Shown: piece after piece, positions 56,204 to 64,000 of the stretch
How the letters are laid out: each line of letters starts with the position of its first letter
Numbering within the stretch: the first letter of the stretch is position 1
Origin: Bacteroidota bacterium
GTDB taxonomy: Bacteria; Bacteroidota; Bacteroidia; 2-12-FULL-35-15
Reading direction: 5' to 3'
DNA: 64,000 bases
Assembly (NCBI GenBank): GCA_016707685.1
Contig: JADJHE010000013.1
Span: 1-64,000 of the forward strand
Position numbers and translations under genes: made by a program
Notes under the pieces: generated by a model
The model's database searches: none
Told to the model about the DNA's origin: nothing
The model's input: the letters and a program-made list of their open reading frames with translations, nothing else

Positions 56204-57535
56204 TTAATTCAAAGTTCTTTTTAAGAAAGGTAACTTTTTACTTATTTTTTGTGCATCCAAAACCAATAGAAATGTAATTAATAAGAATGGTAAAGCAGGT
56301 GTTTTATAACGAGCAATGGCTCCAATGATAGGAGTTGTTTCACCTATTACCACAAACTGAATAATCACAAATGATAAACAAAATAATAAAGGAGTCCATG
56401 CGATTGATTTTATAGGTTTTATAAAAACGAGGCAAAGCACTATTATAAACAAGATTAACACATTTTCGAAACCAGCCATAAGCATCATTACAGATTTCAT
56501 TTCCCAAACAAAAGGTCGTAAAAGCACATTTGCAAAAGCACAGGGAACATTGGAAACAAATGAAATAAAAGTAGGCTCTAATTTATTAATGTGAATTGCA
56601 CTATTCGCAATTGGAATTACTTTTCCTGTTGCATCTGTCATTTCACCGGTTGCCAATCGATTGAACTCTAGTTGTTTTTGAGAAAGAGTAACCAATGGGC
56701 TTTGAATTGGAATAATTTTCTCAATGTTAAAGCCAATGATTCCGAGAGTGGTCATAACTATTACAAATTTTAATGCAGCATTTTTTTGTCCTGTTTTAGT
56801 TACCCAAAACAAGAAAACCAAGCCGGGAAGGATTGATAACCATACATAAAACTTTGAAAAGCCTAATAAAAAGGCCATCGTACCAACAAAAAGCATGGCC
56901 TTGAAATCAAATAACTTGTTGAAATAATGGATCAATAAACCTAGAGAAAAGAAGATAATTCCTTCTTTCAATACACCTGAACTCCAAAACAAAACAGATG
57001 GCAATAAAAAAACCACAAAAAACAATGCTCTCTTTTTGTCGGATAAATAATTCACATAGGTTTTATAAATTGCAGTTAAACCGATTAGGGATAGAAAACA
57101 CATAAAAACAGTATGTACATTATAATATCCTAATGAAAAAAGACGAACAAAAGCATTAAAACGGATAATAGTATGACTATCATTCAGGACATTGGTATCG
57201 TGCTGACGAGCCCAAAAGTTCATCTGAGTATAATAGGAATTAAACTCAGCACCATTATTTCCAATACCTGTTAACATTTTAAAGTAATGGATTGGATTTG
57301 TTGTTAAAGCATCGAAAATAACTTTACTATCATCGAAATACTTATAAATATCTGCAGTAGTTCTATCGGGGTAATAAAACGTATAAATGGCCCAAACAGC
57401 CAAACCTGCTATAACTTTTAGAAGAAAAACGGCCGTAATCGCTTTTTTGGAAATACCGTCCACATCAAAAAACTTCATCTTTTGAATTAAAAAGATAAAA
57501 AGCATTGAATAGCTTATGGTTAGTAGAATTTCCAT
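56204..57535 (-). CDS. Polytopic membrane protein of unknown function
   Basis: I do not recognise a named family. The 443-residue protein has about eleven hydrophobic segments. Soluble loops carry TFYYPDRTTADIYKYFDDSK near residue 55, QLEFNRLATGEMTDATGKV near residue 295, and YKTPALPFLLITFLLV near the end. Layout and loops resemble GT-C membrane glycosyltransferases or O-unit polymerases of Bacteroidota, but no catalytic motif is clear. I chose ATG 57535; an upstream TTG at 57559 adds eight residues. It is separate from the permease gene by 41 bases. Confidence 0.6.
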   Translation of the reverse strand: MEILLTISYSMLFIFLIQKMKFFDVDGISKKAITAVFLLKVIAGLAVWAIYTFYYPDRTTADIYKYFDDSKVIFDALTTNPIHYFKMLTGIGNNGAEFNSYYTQMNFWARQHDTNVLNDSHTIIRFNAFVRLFSLGYYNVHTVFMCFLSLIGLTAIYKTYVNYLSDKKRALFFVVFLLPSVLFWSSGVLKEGIIFFSLGLLIHYFNKLFDFKAMLFVGTMAFLLGFSKFYVWLSILPGLVFLFWVTKTGQKNAALKFVIVMTTLGIIGFNIEKIIPIQSPLVTLSQKQLEFNRLATGEMTDATGKVIPIANSAIHINKLEPTFISFVSNVPCAFANVLLRPFVWEMKSVMMLMAGFENVLILFIIVLCLVFIKPIKSIAWTPLLFCLSFVIIQFVVIGETTPIIGAIARYKTPALPFLLITFLLVLDAQKISKKLPFLKRTLN

Positions 57536-57615
57536 AGAATGAATTCCCAAATATAACAATTCATAACTGTTGAAAACTCAAAATAAATAATTCCTTCAAA
57601 AAGATAGCTTTTGCG

Positions 57616-57623
57616 TAAATTTG
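57616..57623 (+). promoter_or_regulatory. Candidate -7 element for purL
   Basis: TAAATTTG matches TAnnTTTG exactly and lies 49 bases before the purL ATG. No purine riboswitch fold is evident in the short leader. Confidence 0.5.
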
Positions 57624-57672
57624 ACCTCTCAAAACAGACGCATTATTGAGTATCTAAATTATAATCAAACAT

Positions 57673-59899
57673 ATGTCAACCGTAACCGAACAATTAACAA
57701 CCGTTGAAACAGCAAAAGAATTAGGATTATTACCCGAAGAATTTGATAAAATCAAAGAAGTATTGGGTCGTACACCAAATTTTGTTGAATTAAGTATTTA
57801 TTCAGTAATGTGGAGCGAGCATTGCTCTTACAAAAACTCCATTACATGGCTAAAAACGCTTCCAAAAGAAGGTCCACACATGTTGGCAAAAGCAGGTGAA
57901 GAAAATGCAGGATTGGTTGATATTGGAGATGGATTAGGTTGTGCATTTAAAATTGAATCACACAACCATCCAAGTGCATTGGAACCATACCAAGGTGCAG
58001 CAACTGGAGTTGGTGGAATCAACCGCGATATATTTACTATGGGTGCTCGTCCGATTGCTCAGTTAAATTCATTGCGTTTTGGAGATATCAAATTAGACAA
58101 AACAAAATGGTTGGTAAAAGGGGTCGTAAAAGGTATTGGTGATTATGGTAATGCATTCGGGTATTCCTACTGTAGGTGGCGAAGTATTTTTTGATGAATG
58201 CTACAATGTTAACCCATTGGTAAATGCATTCAGCGCAGGTATTGTAAAAGCAGGAGAAACGGTTTCTGCAACATCCTATGGTGTTGGAAATCCAGTTTAC
58301 ATTGTTGGATCTGCAACAGGAAAAGATGGTATTCACGGTGCTGCATTTGCATCAAAAGATATTACAGAAGATTCGGCAAAAGATTTACCAGCAGTTCAAG
58401 TTGGTGATCCATTCCAAGAAAAATTATTATTAGAAGCGTCTTTAGAAGTTATTAAAACAGGTGCAGTAATTGGCATGCAAGATATGGGTGCAGCAGGTAT
58501 CACCTGTTCTACCTCAGAAATGAGTGCTAAAGGTGAGCATGGAATGGATATTTGGTTGGATAGAGTGCCAACTCGCCAAGATAACATGCAAGCATGGGAA
58601 ATTCTTTTATCTGAATCACAAGAACGTATGTTGATTGTTGTTCAAAAAGGACGCGAAAAAGATGTAGAAAAAGTGTTTGCGAAATGGGATTTGAATTGTC
58701 AAATAATTGGTGTTGTAACCGATACCAAACGATTAAAATATTATGTAGAAGATAAATTGGTTGCAGATGTTCCAGCAGAATCATTGGTATTAGGCGGTGG
58801 TGCTCCAATTTACAAACGTGAATTTAAAGAGCCGGCTTACTTTGCTGAAAACAAAAAATTCAAAATTGAATCGATTGAAGAACCAACAGATTTAAAAGCA
58901 GTTGTAAAGCATTTGATTTCACATCCAAATATTGCTTCTAAACAATGGGTTTACAATCAGTACGATTCAATGGTAGGAACTGCAAACATGAGTACAAATG
59001 CTCCTTCTGATGCTGCTATTGTAAACATAAAAGGTACTAACAAAGCAATTGCGTTGAAAGTAGATTGCAACTCTCGCTACGTAAATGCCGATCCAGAAGT
59101 TGGTTGTGCTATTGCTGTTTCAGAAGCGGCTCGTAACATTGTTTGCAGCGGTGGTGAACCAAGTGCTGTAACCAATTGCTTAAACTTTGGTAATCCTTAC
59201 AATCCTGAAGTATACTGGCAATTTGTTGGGTCTATAAAAGGAATGGGGAAGGCATGTATTAAATTCTCAACACCTGTAACTGGTGGTAACGTTAGTTTTT
59301 ATAATCAATCATCGTACGAAGGACCTGTATTCCCTACTCCAACAATTGGGATGTTAGGAATTTTAAAAGACAAGCGTACACGCATGACCTTGGACTTTAA
59401 AAATGAAGGTGACTCCATCTATTTAATTGGTTCATCGAAGAATGATATTTCATCTTCAGAATATTTATACTCTTTCCATAAAGTAAAAAATTCTCCAGCT
59501 CCTGCATTTGATATTGATGAAGAATATGATGTGCAACAAGCTGTTAAAGAATTAATCAAAGCAAGAGCGATTCAATCGGCTCACGACTGTGCTGATGGTG
59601 GATTATTTATTACTTTATTAGAAAGTGCAATGCCAAATGGTTTAGGATTTGACAATTCTTGTGATGAGGAAGTTCGTAAAGATGCTTTCTTATTTGGTGA
59701 AGCTCAAAGCCGTGTTGTTGTATCTGTAAAAAAAGATGATGAAGATAAATTCATTGAAATAATGATGCAAGCTGGCGTTGACTTTTCATACATTGGTGAT
59801 GTAAAAGGCAAAGAAATGATTATTGATGAAGAATCAATGGGAACAGTTGCTGAAGCAAAACATATCTTTGATACTACACTAGGAGAATTATTAAAATAA
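57673..59899 (+). CDS. purL: Phosphoribosylformylglycinamidine synthase subunit PurL, one frameshift
   Basis: PurL converts FGAR to FGAM with ATP and ammonia in purine synthesis, working with PurQ and PurS in the small-subunit form. The ~740-residue product has SIYSVMWSEHCSYKNS, IESHNHPSALEPYQGAATGVGG, DIFTMGARPIAQLN, then GIPTVGGEVFFDE, QDMGAAGITCSTSEMSAKG, NTPV-type TPVTGGNVSFYNQS and HDCADGGLFITLLESAM. One extra G near 58159 (TTCGGGTATTCC instead of TTCGGTATTCC) splits the frame; removing it restores GNAFGIPTVGGEV. As a central biosynthetic gene with one homopolymer insertion this is most likely a sequence error. A terminator follows. Confidence 0.9.
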
Positions 59900-59912
59900 T
59901 AGTTCACACAAT

Positions 59913-59950
59913 AAAAAAAAGCCCCATCCAAGTTGGATGGGGCTTTTTTT
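59913..59950. terminator. Bidirectional rho-independent terminator after purL
   Basis: The stem AAAAAAAGCCCCATCCA / TGGATGGGGCTTTTTTT with a short AGT loop region has A and T runs on its sides. It lies between the convergent purL and T9SS-protein genes and can serve both. Confidence 0.88.
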
Positions 59951-59964
59951 ATAATAGTTACAAA

Positions 59965-60933
59965 TTACATTTTCACAAACTTTGAAATGGCTTGTTTGTT
60001 GGCCGAACGAACGATAACTGAGTAAATACCATTTGATAAACAAGAGGCATTTAAAGTCAACTGCCCCTTATTCACTTGATTCAAATTCATTACAACTTGT
60101 CCTAATTCATTAACCAAAGAAATTGTCAAAGGCTCATTCACCACCTCAAATCCTTCTAGATTTAGAATACAATTATCATTTACGGGATTCGGATAAATTG
60201 AAATGGATGTATTGTTTGTAAAACTAGCAATTCCAGTTGCAGGAGCACCGGTTACTTTAATATCATCAATACCAAATGCTGGATCAGAAGCTGCTGTTGC
60301 AGTGCCATTAACAAATTTAAATCCGAACATAATAGATGCTTGATTATCGAAAGTGGCATTTGTAACTGTTTCTTGAATCCAAGTAGATTGTCCAGTGTAT
60401 TGAGCTGTGGATGTTGATTTTGTCCAAGAAGTACCTCCATCAACGCTGTAGTACAATTCTCCGTATGATGCTGTACCACCAGAACATAACCACCAGAACG
60501 AAAAAGAAACCCCAGTATAACCTAGGGTAGAAATGGTAGCCGTTTTAGAAAAATAATTTTCGTCAAATGCACATAAACCATCTGCCGGTCGGAAGTTAGC
60601 ATTGTTAACCGCACCAGCCTGCGCATCAGTAGATAATATATGCATGTATCCTCCATTGGGTGAAGTGATACCTGCAGGCTGAGCATCAGTATTTGCAACC
60701 GCTGCCGTAAATGGGAAACCCAAACAATTAATTGTAACTGAACCACCGGTGTATGCATTATTTACAATCCAAAGATTATAACCTGTTGCTGTGCAACTTT
60801 GGTCGGTAGAATTTAATACGAGTGTTCCTGAACCAGCATTAAAATCTTCACTATAAATTGTAGTTTGTGCAAATGAATTATAATTCAATGCAGAAAATAC
60901 TAATCCCAAAAGTAATTTGTAATTTTTTCTCAT
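59965..60933 (-). CDS. Secreted T9SS type A cargo protein with jelly-roll-like domain
   Basis: This is an extracellular protein of 322 residues. It has a signal peptide (KNYKLLLGLVFSALNYNSFAQ), then a beta-sandwich domain with TIYSEDFNAGSGTLVL, FSFWWLCSGGTASYGELYYS and DPAFGIDDIKV, resembling MAM/concanavalin-like domains that precede sorting signals. The last ~80 residues (SIYPNPVNDNCILNLEGFEV to AISKFVKM) are the T9SS type A C-terminal domain. Cys pairs in the domain suggest disulfides. No catalytic motif is visible, so binding or adhesion is plausible. It is monocistronic and convergent with purL across a shared terminator. Confidence 0.82.
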   Translation of the reverse strand: MRKNYKLLLGLVFSALNYNSFAQTTIYSEDFNAGSGTLVLNSTDQSCTATGYNLWIVNNAYTGGSVTINCLGFPFTAAVANTDAQPAGITSPNGGYMHILSTDAQAGAVNNANFRPADGLCAFDENYFSKTATISTLGYTGVSFSFWWLCSGGTASYGELYYSVDGGTSWTKSTSTAQYTGQSTWIQETVTNATFDNQASIMFGFKFVNGTATAASDPAFGIDDIKVTGAPATGIASFTNNTSISIYPNPVNDNCILNLEGFEVVNEPLTISLVNELGQVVMNLNQVNKGQLTLNASCLSNGIYSVIVRSANKQAISKFVKM

Positions 60934-61012
60934 GTGTCAAGTTTTAAGGTTTAATCAAATGTAATACATTAAACCATTAAAGTCAAAAACATGAATGCGA
61001 CAAAAAATGGAA

Positions 61013-61722
61013 TTATTGATAAATCAAAAAGATCGTTGGCTTTTTATTGATGTCAGGAATTTGTTTTTTCCATTCGTAGATGGGTTTTGTTTTTACAAAT
61101 TCAGAAGGAAGTGTAATATCACAAGCGATGCACAATTTTGTTTTTCCTTCACAAGTACTAAGGATATCTTCTAACAAATGCATATTACGATAGGGCGTTT
61201 CAATGAACATCTGTGTTTGCTTGCGTTTATAGACAAGTGTTTCTAACTCTTTCAGTTTTTTTATTCGTTCTCCACGTTCTTTTGGCAAGTAGCCATTAAA
61301 TGCAAAATTTTGTCCATTGAAGCCCGATGCCATTAAGGATAATAATATAGAGGACGGTCCAACTAATGGAATAACATCAATATTTTTTTCATGAGCAAGC
61401 TTTACCACATCAGCACCTGGATCAGCAACACCGGGACAGCCTGCTTCGGAAATAATACCAATGTGTTTTCCTAATTGAATTGAATTTAAATAAGAGGAAA
61501 TATCTTTTGTTTCTGTATGTTGATTCAATGGATGAAGAACTATTTCTTGCAAAGGCTTTTTGATACCCATTTTTTTCAAAAAGTGGCGTGCTGATTTTTC
61601 GTTCTCGACAATGTATTCATCAATTGAATTAATGATTTCATTTACTTTGATAGGAAGAACATCAGCCGTTTCAGCAGTATCCCCAGAGTAGTTGGAATAA
61701 GATAAATTTTGCCCTTTTCCAT
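61013..61722 (-). CDS. RsmI/tetrapyrrole-methylase family SAM-dependent methyltransferase, one frameshift
   Basis: This is a cytoplasmic methyltransferase of about 236 residues related to RsmI, which 2'-O-methylates a cytidine of 16S rRNA. It has MEKGKIYLIPTTLGDTAE at the start, the conserved HIGIISEAGCPGVADPGADV, VIPLVGPSSILLSLMASGFN, FAFNGYLPKERGERIKKL and TQMFIETPYRN. A lost base near 61690 (restores TLGDTAETADVLP) splits the first ~20 residues from the rest. The 'SEAGCPGVADPG' version is a Bacteroidota paralogue group, so the rRNA target is not certain. Its ATG overlaps the smpB stop (TAATG), so the two are coupled. Confidence 0.8.
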
Positions 61723-62174
61723 TATACCAATTTACGTTTCATTTCACGGTCTGTATCACGTTTCTTAATATCCTCACGTTTATCAAATAACTTCTTTCCT
61801 TTTGCCAATGCTATTTCAAGTTTCGCGTATCCTTTATCTGAAATAAATAAACGTATGGGAACAATTGTTAAACCTTGATCTTTTAACTTGTTCTGAAGCT
61901 TATTTAATTCTTGTCGGTTAAGTAATAATTTGCGATCTCGCTTTTCTTCAACATTGTTATAGGTTCCATCAAAATAATGGGCAATGTGCATGTTGCGAAC
62001 AATTAACTCATCTTTTTGAAAAACACAAAAAGCATCATTGATATTTGCTTTTCCTTCACGTATAGATTTTATCTCCGTCCCTGTTAATTGCAAACCAGCA
62101 ATGTATTTATCAATGAATGCATACTCGAAGGATGCACGCTTATTTTTAATATTTATTGTATTTTCTGTACTCAT
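61722..62174 (-). CDS. smpB: SsrA-binding protein SmpB
   Basis: SmpB binds tmRNA and brings it to stalled ribosomes for trans-translation. The 150-residue protein has NIKNKRASFEYAFIDKYIAG, LTGTEIKSIREGKANINDAF, the central beta-barrel with HIAHYFDGTYNN, PIRLFISDKGYAKLEIALAK and the basic C-terminal tail KGKKLFDKREDIKKRDTDRE that reaches the decoding centre. The ATG at 62174 gives the usual short N-terminus; an in-frame upstream start adds four residues. It overlaps the downstream methyltransferase by one base and follows the ZIP transporter gene by 21 bases. Confidence 0.94.
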   Translation of the reverse strand: MSTENTINIKNKRASFEYAFIDKYIAGLQLTGTEIKSIREGKANINDAFCVFQKDELIVRNMHIAHYFDGTYNNVEEKRDRKLLLNRQELNKLQNKLKDQGLTIVPIRLFISDKGYAKLEIALAKGKKLFDKREDIKKRDTDREMKRKLV

Positions 62175-62195
62175 AATCGTATGCAAAGATACTTT

Positions 62196-63017
62196 TTATC
62201 CCAATCCAACGTCTAAAATCATCATCACTAAAAACCCTGCAATTAAACCGAGTGTAGCATAATCAGTATATTTATCCCTTTGTGTCTCTGGAATTACCTC
62301 TTCTACCACCACATAAATCATTGCTCCTGCAGCAAATGCCAATGCATAAGGCAAAATAGGTTGCGCATACAATACTGCCACAGCACCTATAACTCCAGCA
62401 ACGGGCTCAACAACAGCAGATAATTGTCCCCACCAAAAGCTTTTAAAACGACTTAAACCGGCTCTCCTTAGTGGTACCGAAACAGCTGTTCCTTCTGGAA
62501 AATTTTGGATACCAATACCTATTGCTAATGCAACAGCTGCTCCAATATCAGCATGTGGTAAATTTGCAGCTACAGCTCCAAAAGCTACTCCTACGGCCAA
62601 ACCTTCGGGAATGTTGTGCAGGGTAATTGCTAAAACCAATAGCGTTGTTTTGTGCCAATCTGTTTTTATTCCTTCACTCTCATGCTCTTTAAAATTTAAA
62701 TGGATGAGAGGAATGATTTTATCTAAACCAAATAAAAACAAAGCGCCTGCGGCAAAGCCTACTGCTGGAGGGAACCAAGATGGTAATGATTTACCTTCCG
62801 ACATTTCAATTGCAGGAGCCAATAAGGACCAAAAACTAGCAGCTATCATTACCCCACCAGTAAATCCAAGCATGGTATCCATTACTTTGCGGTTTATATT
62901 TTTAAAGAAAAAAACCAAGGATGCACCCAAGGCAGTTAAAAACCATGTAAACGTAGTTGCAATCAATGCTGCCCAAATAGGGTTAATCGATTTTAAATAA
63001 GCGTATATACTTTCCAT
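62196..63017 (-). CDS. ZIP family divalent metal transporter
   Basis: This is an inner-membrane metal importer (Zn, Fe or Mn) of 273 residues with about eight membrane segments. Motif LAITLHNIPEGLAVGVAFG is the ZIP TM4 signature and GIGIQNFPEGTAVSVPLRR is the matching TM5 motif. QLSAVVEPVAGVIGAV follows. It looks closest to the GufA/ZupT-like bacterial branch. The gene begins two bases after the DtxR-family regulator stop, so both come from one promoter that probably responds to metal. Which metal is transported is inferred, not shown. Confidence 0.88.
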   Translation of the reverse strand: MESIYAYLKSINPIWAALIATTFTWFLTALGASLVFFFKNINRKVMDTMLGFTGGVMIAASFWSLLAPAIEMSEGKSLPSWFPPAVGFAAGALFLFGLDKIIPLIHLNFKEHESEGIKTDWHKTTLLVLAITLHNIPEGLAVGVAFGAVAANLPHADIGAAVALAIGIGIQNFPEGTAVSVPLRRAGLSRFKSFWWGQLSAVVEPVAGVIGAVAVLYAQPILPYALAFAAGAMIYVVVEEVIPETQRDKYTDYATLGLIAGFLVMMILDVGLG

Positions 63018-63019
63018 AA

Positions 63020-63676
63020 CTATTTTATAATTACCAATATATTTTTTGCGACTTCATTACTTATAAATAATGTATTCTTTTTGTTTACAGCAATCTGTAA
63101 TGACTTATCAAATGCAATAACTTCTTTTATCTTAATGTCGTTTCCCAATACAATTCCCGACTTATCCAAATATTGTAGAAAAGCAGAGCTATGATCCACT
63201 ACACCTGTCATGATACAATGCTCGCTTAATTTTAAACTGGACAGTGGAACTGATTTCTGAAGTTGAAATTTCCCATTTGCATCTGGAATAGGATCACCAT
63301 GCGGATCAAATTTGGGATAATTCAAAAATTTATCTATTTGAGCTATCAATTTATCTGAATCTATATGCTCTAACTGCTCTGCTACATCGTGTACTTCGTC
63401 CCACTTAAAGCTCAGTTTTTCAACTAGAAACATTTCCCACAAACGATGCTTACGAATAATCATCAATGCAACCTTCTCGCCTTTAGCAGTAAGACTAACA
63501 CCTTGATACTTCTGATAATTAATCAGTTTCTTATCCGAAAGTTTCTTCAGCATATCCGTAACGGAAGCTGCTTTTGTATTCATTTTTTCAGCAATGGCAT
63601 TTGTGGTAACGACCGTCTCGTTTTCCAAGAGCTTATAAATTGCTTTCAAATAATTTTCTTCCGTAAATGAATTCAT
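63020..63676 (-). CDS. DtxR/MntR-family metal-dependent transcriptional regulator
   Basis: This is a cytoplasmic metalloregulator of 218 residues. It has an N-terminal winged helix (TEENYLKAIYKLLENETVVT, AEKMNTKAASVTDMLKKLSD), the metal-binding dimerisation domain (HRLWEMFLVEKLSFKWDEVH, DVAEQLEHIDSDKL, FDPHGDPIPD), and a C-terminal FeoA/SH3-like domain (GNDIKIKEVIAFDKSLQIAV). The start ATG at 63676 gives MNSFTEENYL, standard for the family; an upstream TTG is possible. It is co-transcribed with the ZIP gene and divergent from a TonB-dependent receptor. The palindrome at 63734-63749 between them is its likely operator. Confidence 0.9.
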   Translation of the reverse strand: MNSFTEENYLKAIYKLLENETVVTTNAIAEKMNTKAASVTDMLKKLSDKKLINYQKYQGVSLTAKGEKVALMIIRKHRLWEMFLVEKLSFKWDEVHDVAEQLEHIDSDKLIAQIDKFLNYPKFDPHGDPIPDANGKFQLQKSVPLSSLKLSEHCIMTGVVDHSSAFLQYLDKSGIVLGNDIKIKEVIAFDKSLQIAVNKKNTLFISNEVAKNILVIIK

Positions 63677-63694
63677 CTGTAGAGTAATTTGAGA

Positions 63695-63702
63695 CAAATA
63701 TA
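63695..63702 (-). promoter_or_regulatory. Candidate -7 element for the DtxR/ZIP operon
   Basis: On the minus strand this reads TATATTTG, an exact TAnnTTTG match, 18 bases before the regulator ATG at 63676. The palindrome at 63734-63749 lies 31 bases further upstream. Confidence 0.55.
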
Positions 63703-63733
63703 AGAAGTATTTTAAAGATGTAATAAATTATTT

Positions 63734-63749
63734 TTTAGACTAATCTAAA
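63734..63749. promoter_or_regulatory. Perfect 16-bp palindrome, candidate DtxR/MntR operator
   Basis: TTTAGA-CTAA-TCTAAA is a perfect 6-4-6 inverted repeat, similar in build to DtxR-family operators. It lies in the divergent region between the regulator/ZIP operon and the TonB-dependent receptor gene, 10 bases upstream of a near -7 match (TACCTTCG at 63759) for the receptor. Binding there would block the receptor promoter. Confidence 0.6.
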
Positions 63750-63772
63750 TTTAATTTATACCTTCGCCATAA

Positions 63773-64000
63773 ATGAAACAGTTGTACCTATTTTTATTTA
63801 TTCTACATACCTCCTTCCTTTCAGCTCAAATAGGAAGTATAAAAGGTGTTGTTGCAGATGAGAAAGGCAAATTAGAATTTGTAAGTATTGGACTAACTGG
63901 CACCATTTTTAGCACCACTTCTGATAAAAATGGCTATTTCAACATTCAAAACATTCCATATGGAACCTATGAATTACAAATAGCGGTAGTTGGATACCAA
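63773..64000 (+). CDS. TonB-dependent receptor, N-terminal part only (runs off window)
   Basis: This is the start of an outer-membrane receptor for energised uptake. It has a signal peptide (MKQLYLFLFILHTSFLSAQ) followed by a CarboxypepD_reg-like domain with GSIKGVVADEKGKLEFVSIG, STTSDKNGYFNIQNIPYGTY and ELQIAVVGYQ, the usual N-terminal extension of Bacteroidota TonB-dependent receptors. The plug and barrel lie beyond the window. Its position opposite a DtxR-family regulator and ZIP transporter suggests a metal or metallophore substrate. The ligand is unknown. Confidence 0.78.
   Translation, partial: MKQLYLFLFILHTSFLSAQIGSIKGVVADEKGKLEFVSIGLTGTIFSTTSDKNGYFNIQNIPYGTYELQIAVVGYQ

Noticed and set aside
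57560..57672. Purine riboswitch before purL
   Set aside because: The leader is short and no conserved riboswitch core or pairing is visible.

Overview
The window looks like a contig piece from an AT-rich member of the Bacteroidota, probably a gliding or surface-colonising relative of Flavobacteriales, Cytophagales or Chitinophagales. The evidence is proteins with type IX secretion (T9SS) C-terminal domains (20009-22156, 25413-30202, 59965-60933, remnant 33107-33988), a PorP/SprF partner (30248-31612), an S46 dipeptidyl-peptidase, a DUF5686 protein, EttA, a CtlX-type hydrolase, and several exact matches to the Bacteroidota -7 promoter element TAnnTTTG (before trmD, tRNA-Met, rocD, purL and a DtxR-family regulator). 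No phage, transposase or CRISPR array is visible.

Layout. 1-6600 is a surface-polysaccharide locus: a two-domain GT2 glycosyltransferase, an ABC exporter (ATPase plus permease), then divergently two GT4 glycosyltransferases and an O-antigen ligase/polymerase-like membrane protein. 6597-14247 is mostly housekeeping: mltG, a seven-haem cytochrome/TPR lipoprotein, a queuosine-precursor transporter, bioA, trmD, a pair of intergenic repeats and hisS. 14443-25309 mixes an S46 peptidase, ettA, a secreted subtilisin, a UbiA-type prenyltransferase, a SanA-like protein and a short-chain dehydrogenase. 25413-31612 holds a large repetitive T9SS adhesin followed directly by a PorP/SprF barrel with a C-terminal SPOR-like domain. 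31664-34379 has ctlX, yajQ, a decayed T9SS protein and a DgkA-family kinase. 34496-39675 is a compact run of membrane proteins with a small winged-helix regulator and a Coq4-like protein. 39772-43275 holds an ArnT-like transferase, a PAP2 phosphatase and a lysine-rich protein ending in a START-like domain. 43414-49551 has tRNA-Met with a decayed neighbour, an M23 peptidase broken by a stop, a methyltransferase, a DUF5686 outer-membrane protein and rlmD. 49620-57535 has a badly damaged rocD, a 23-base C run, an outer-membrane barrel, an amidohydrolase, a short-chain dehydrogenase and an amino-acid permease. 57673-64000 has purL, a T9SS protein, a methyltransferase/smpB/ZIP transporter/DtxR-family operon, and a divergent TonB-dependent receptor that runs off the end.

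Sequence quality dominates the reading. At least fifteen genes are interrupted, including the normally essential hisS and also purL. In almost every case a single-base change, usually in a homopolymer, restores a full-length family member. I therefore read most breaks as sequencing or assembly errors, not gene decay. I annotate such loci as one gene and describe each break.

The most interesting biology is the adhesin/PorP-SPOR pair, the divergent metal-responsive locus with a 16-bp palindromic operator candidate at 63734-63749, the regulator and membrane-protein cluster with a Coq4-like protein carrying the complete zinc-site spacing, and the histone-H1-like/START fusion. No wholly new defence or mobile system is evident.
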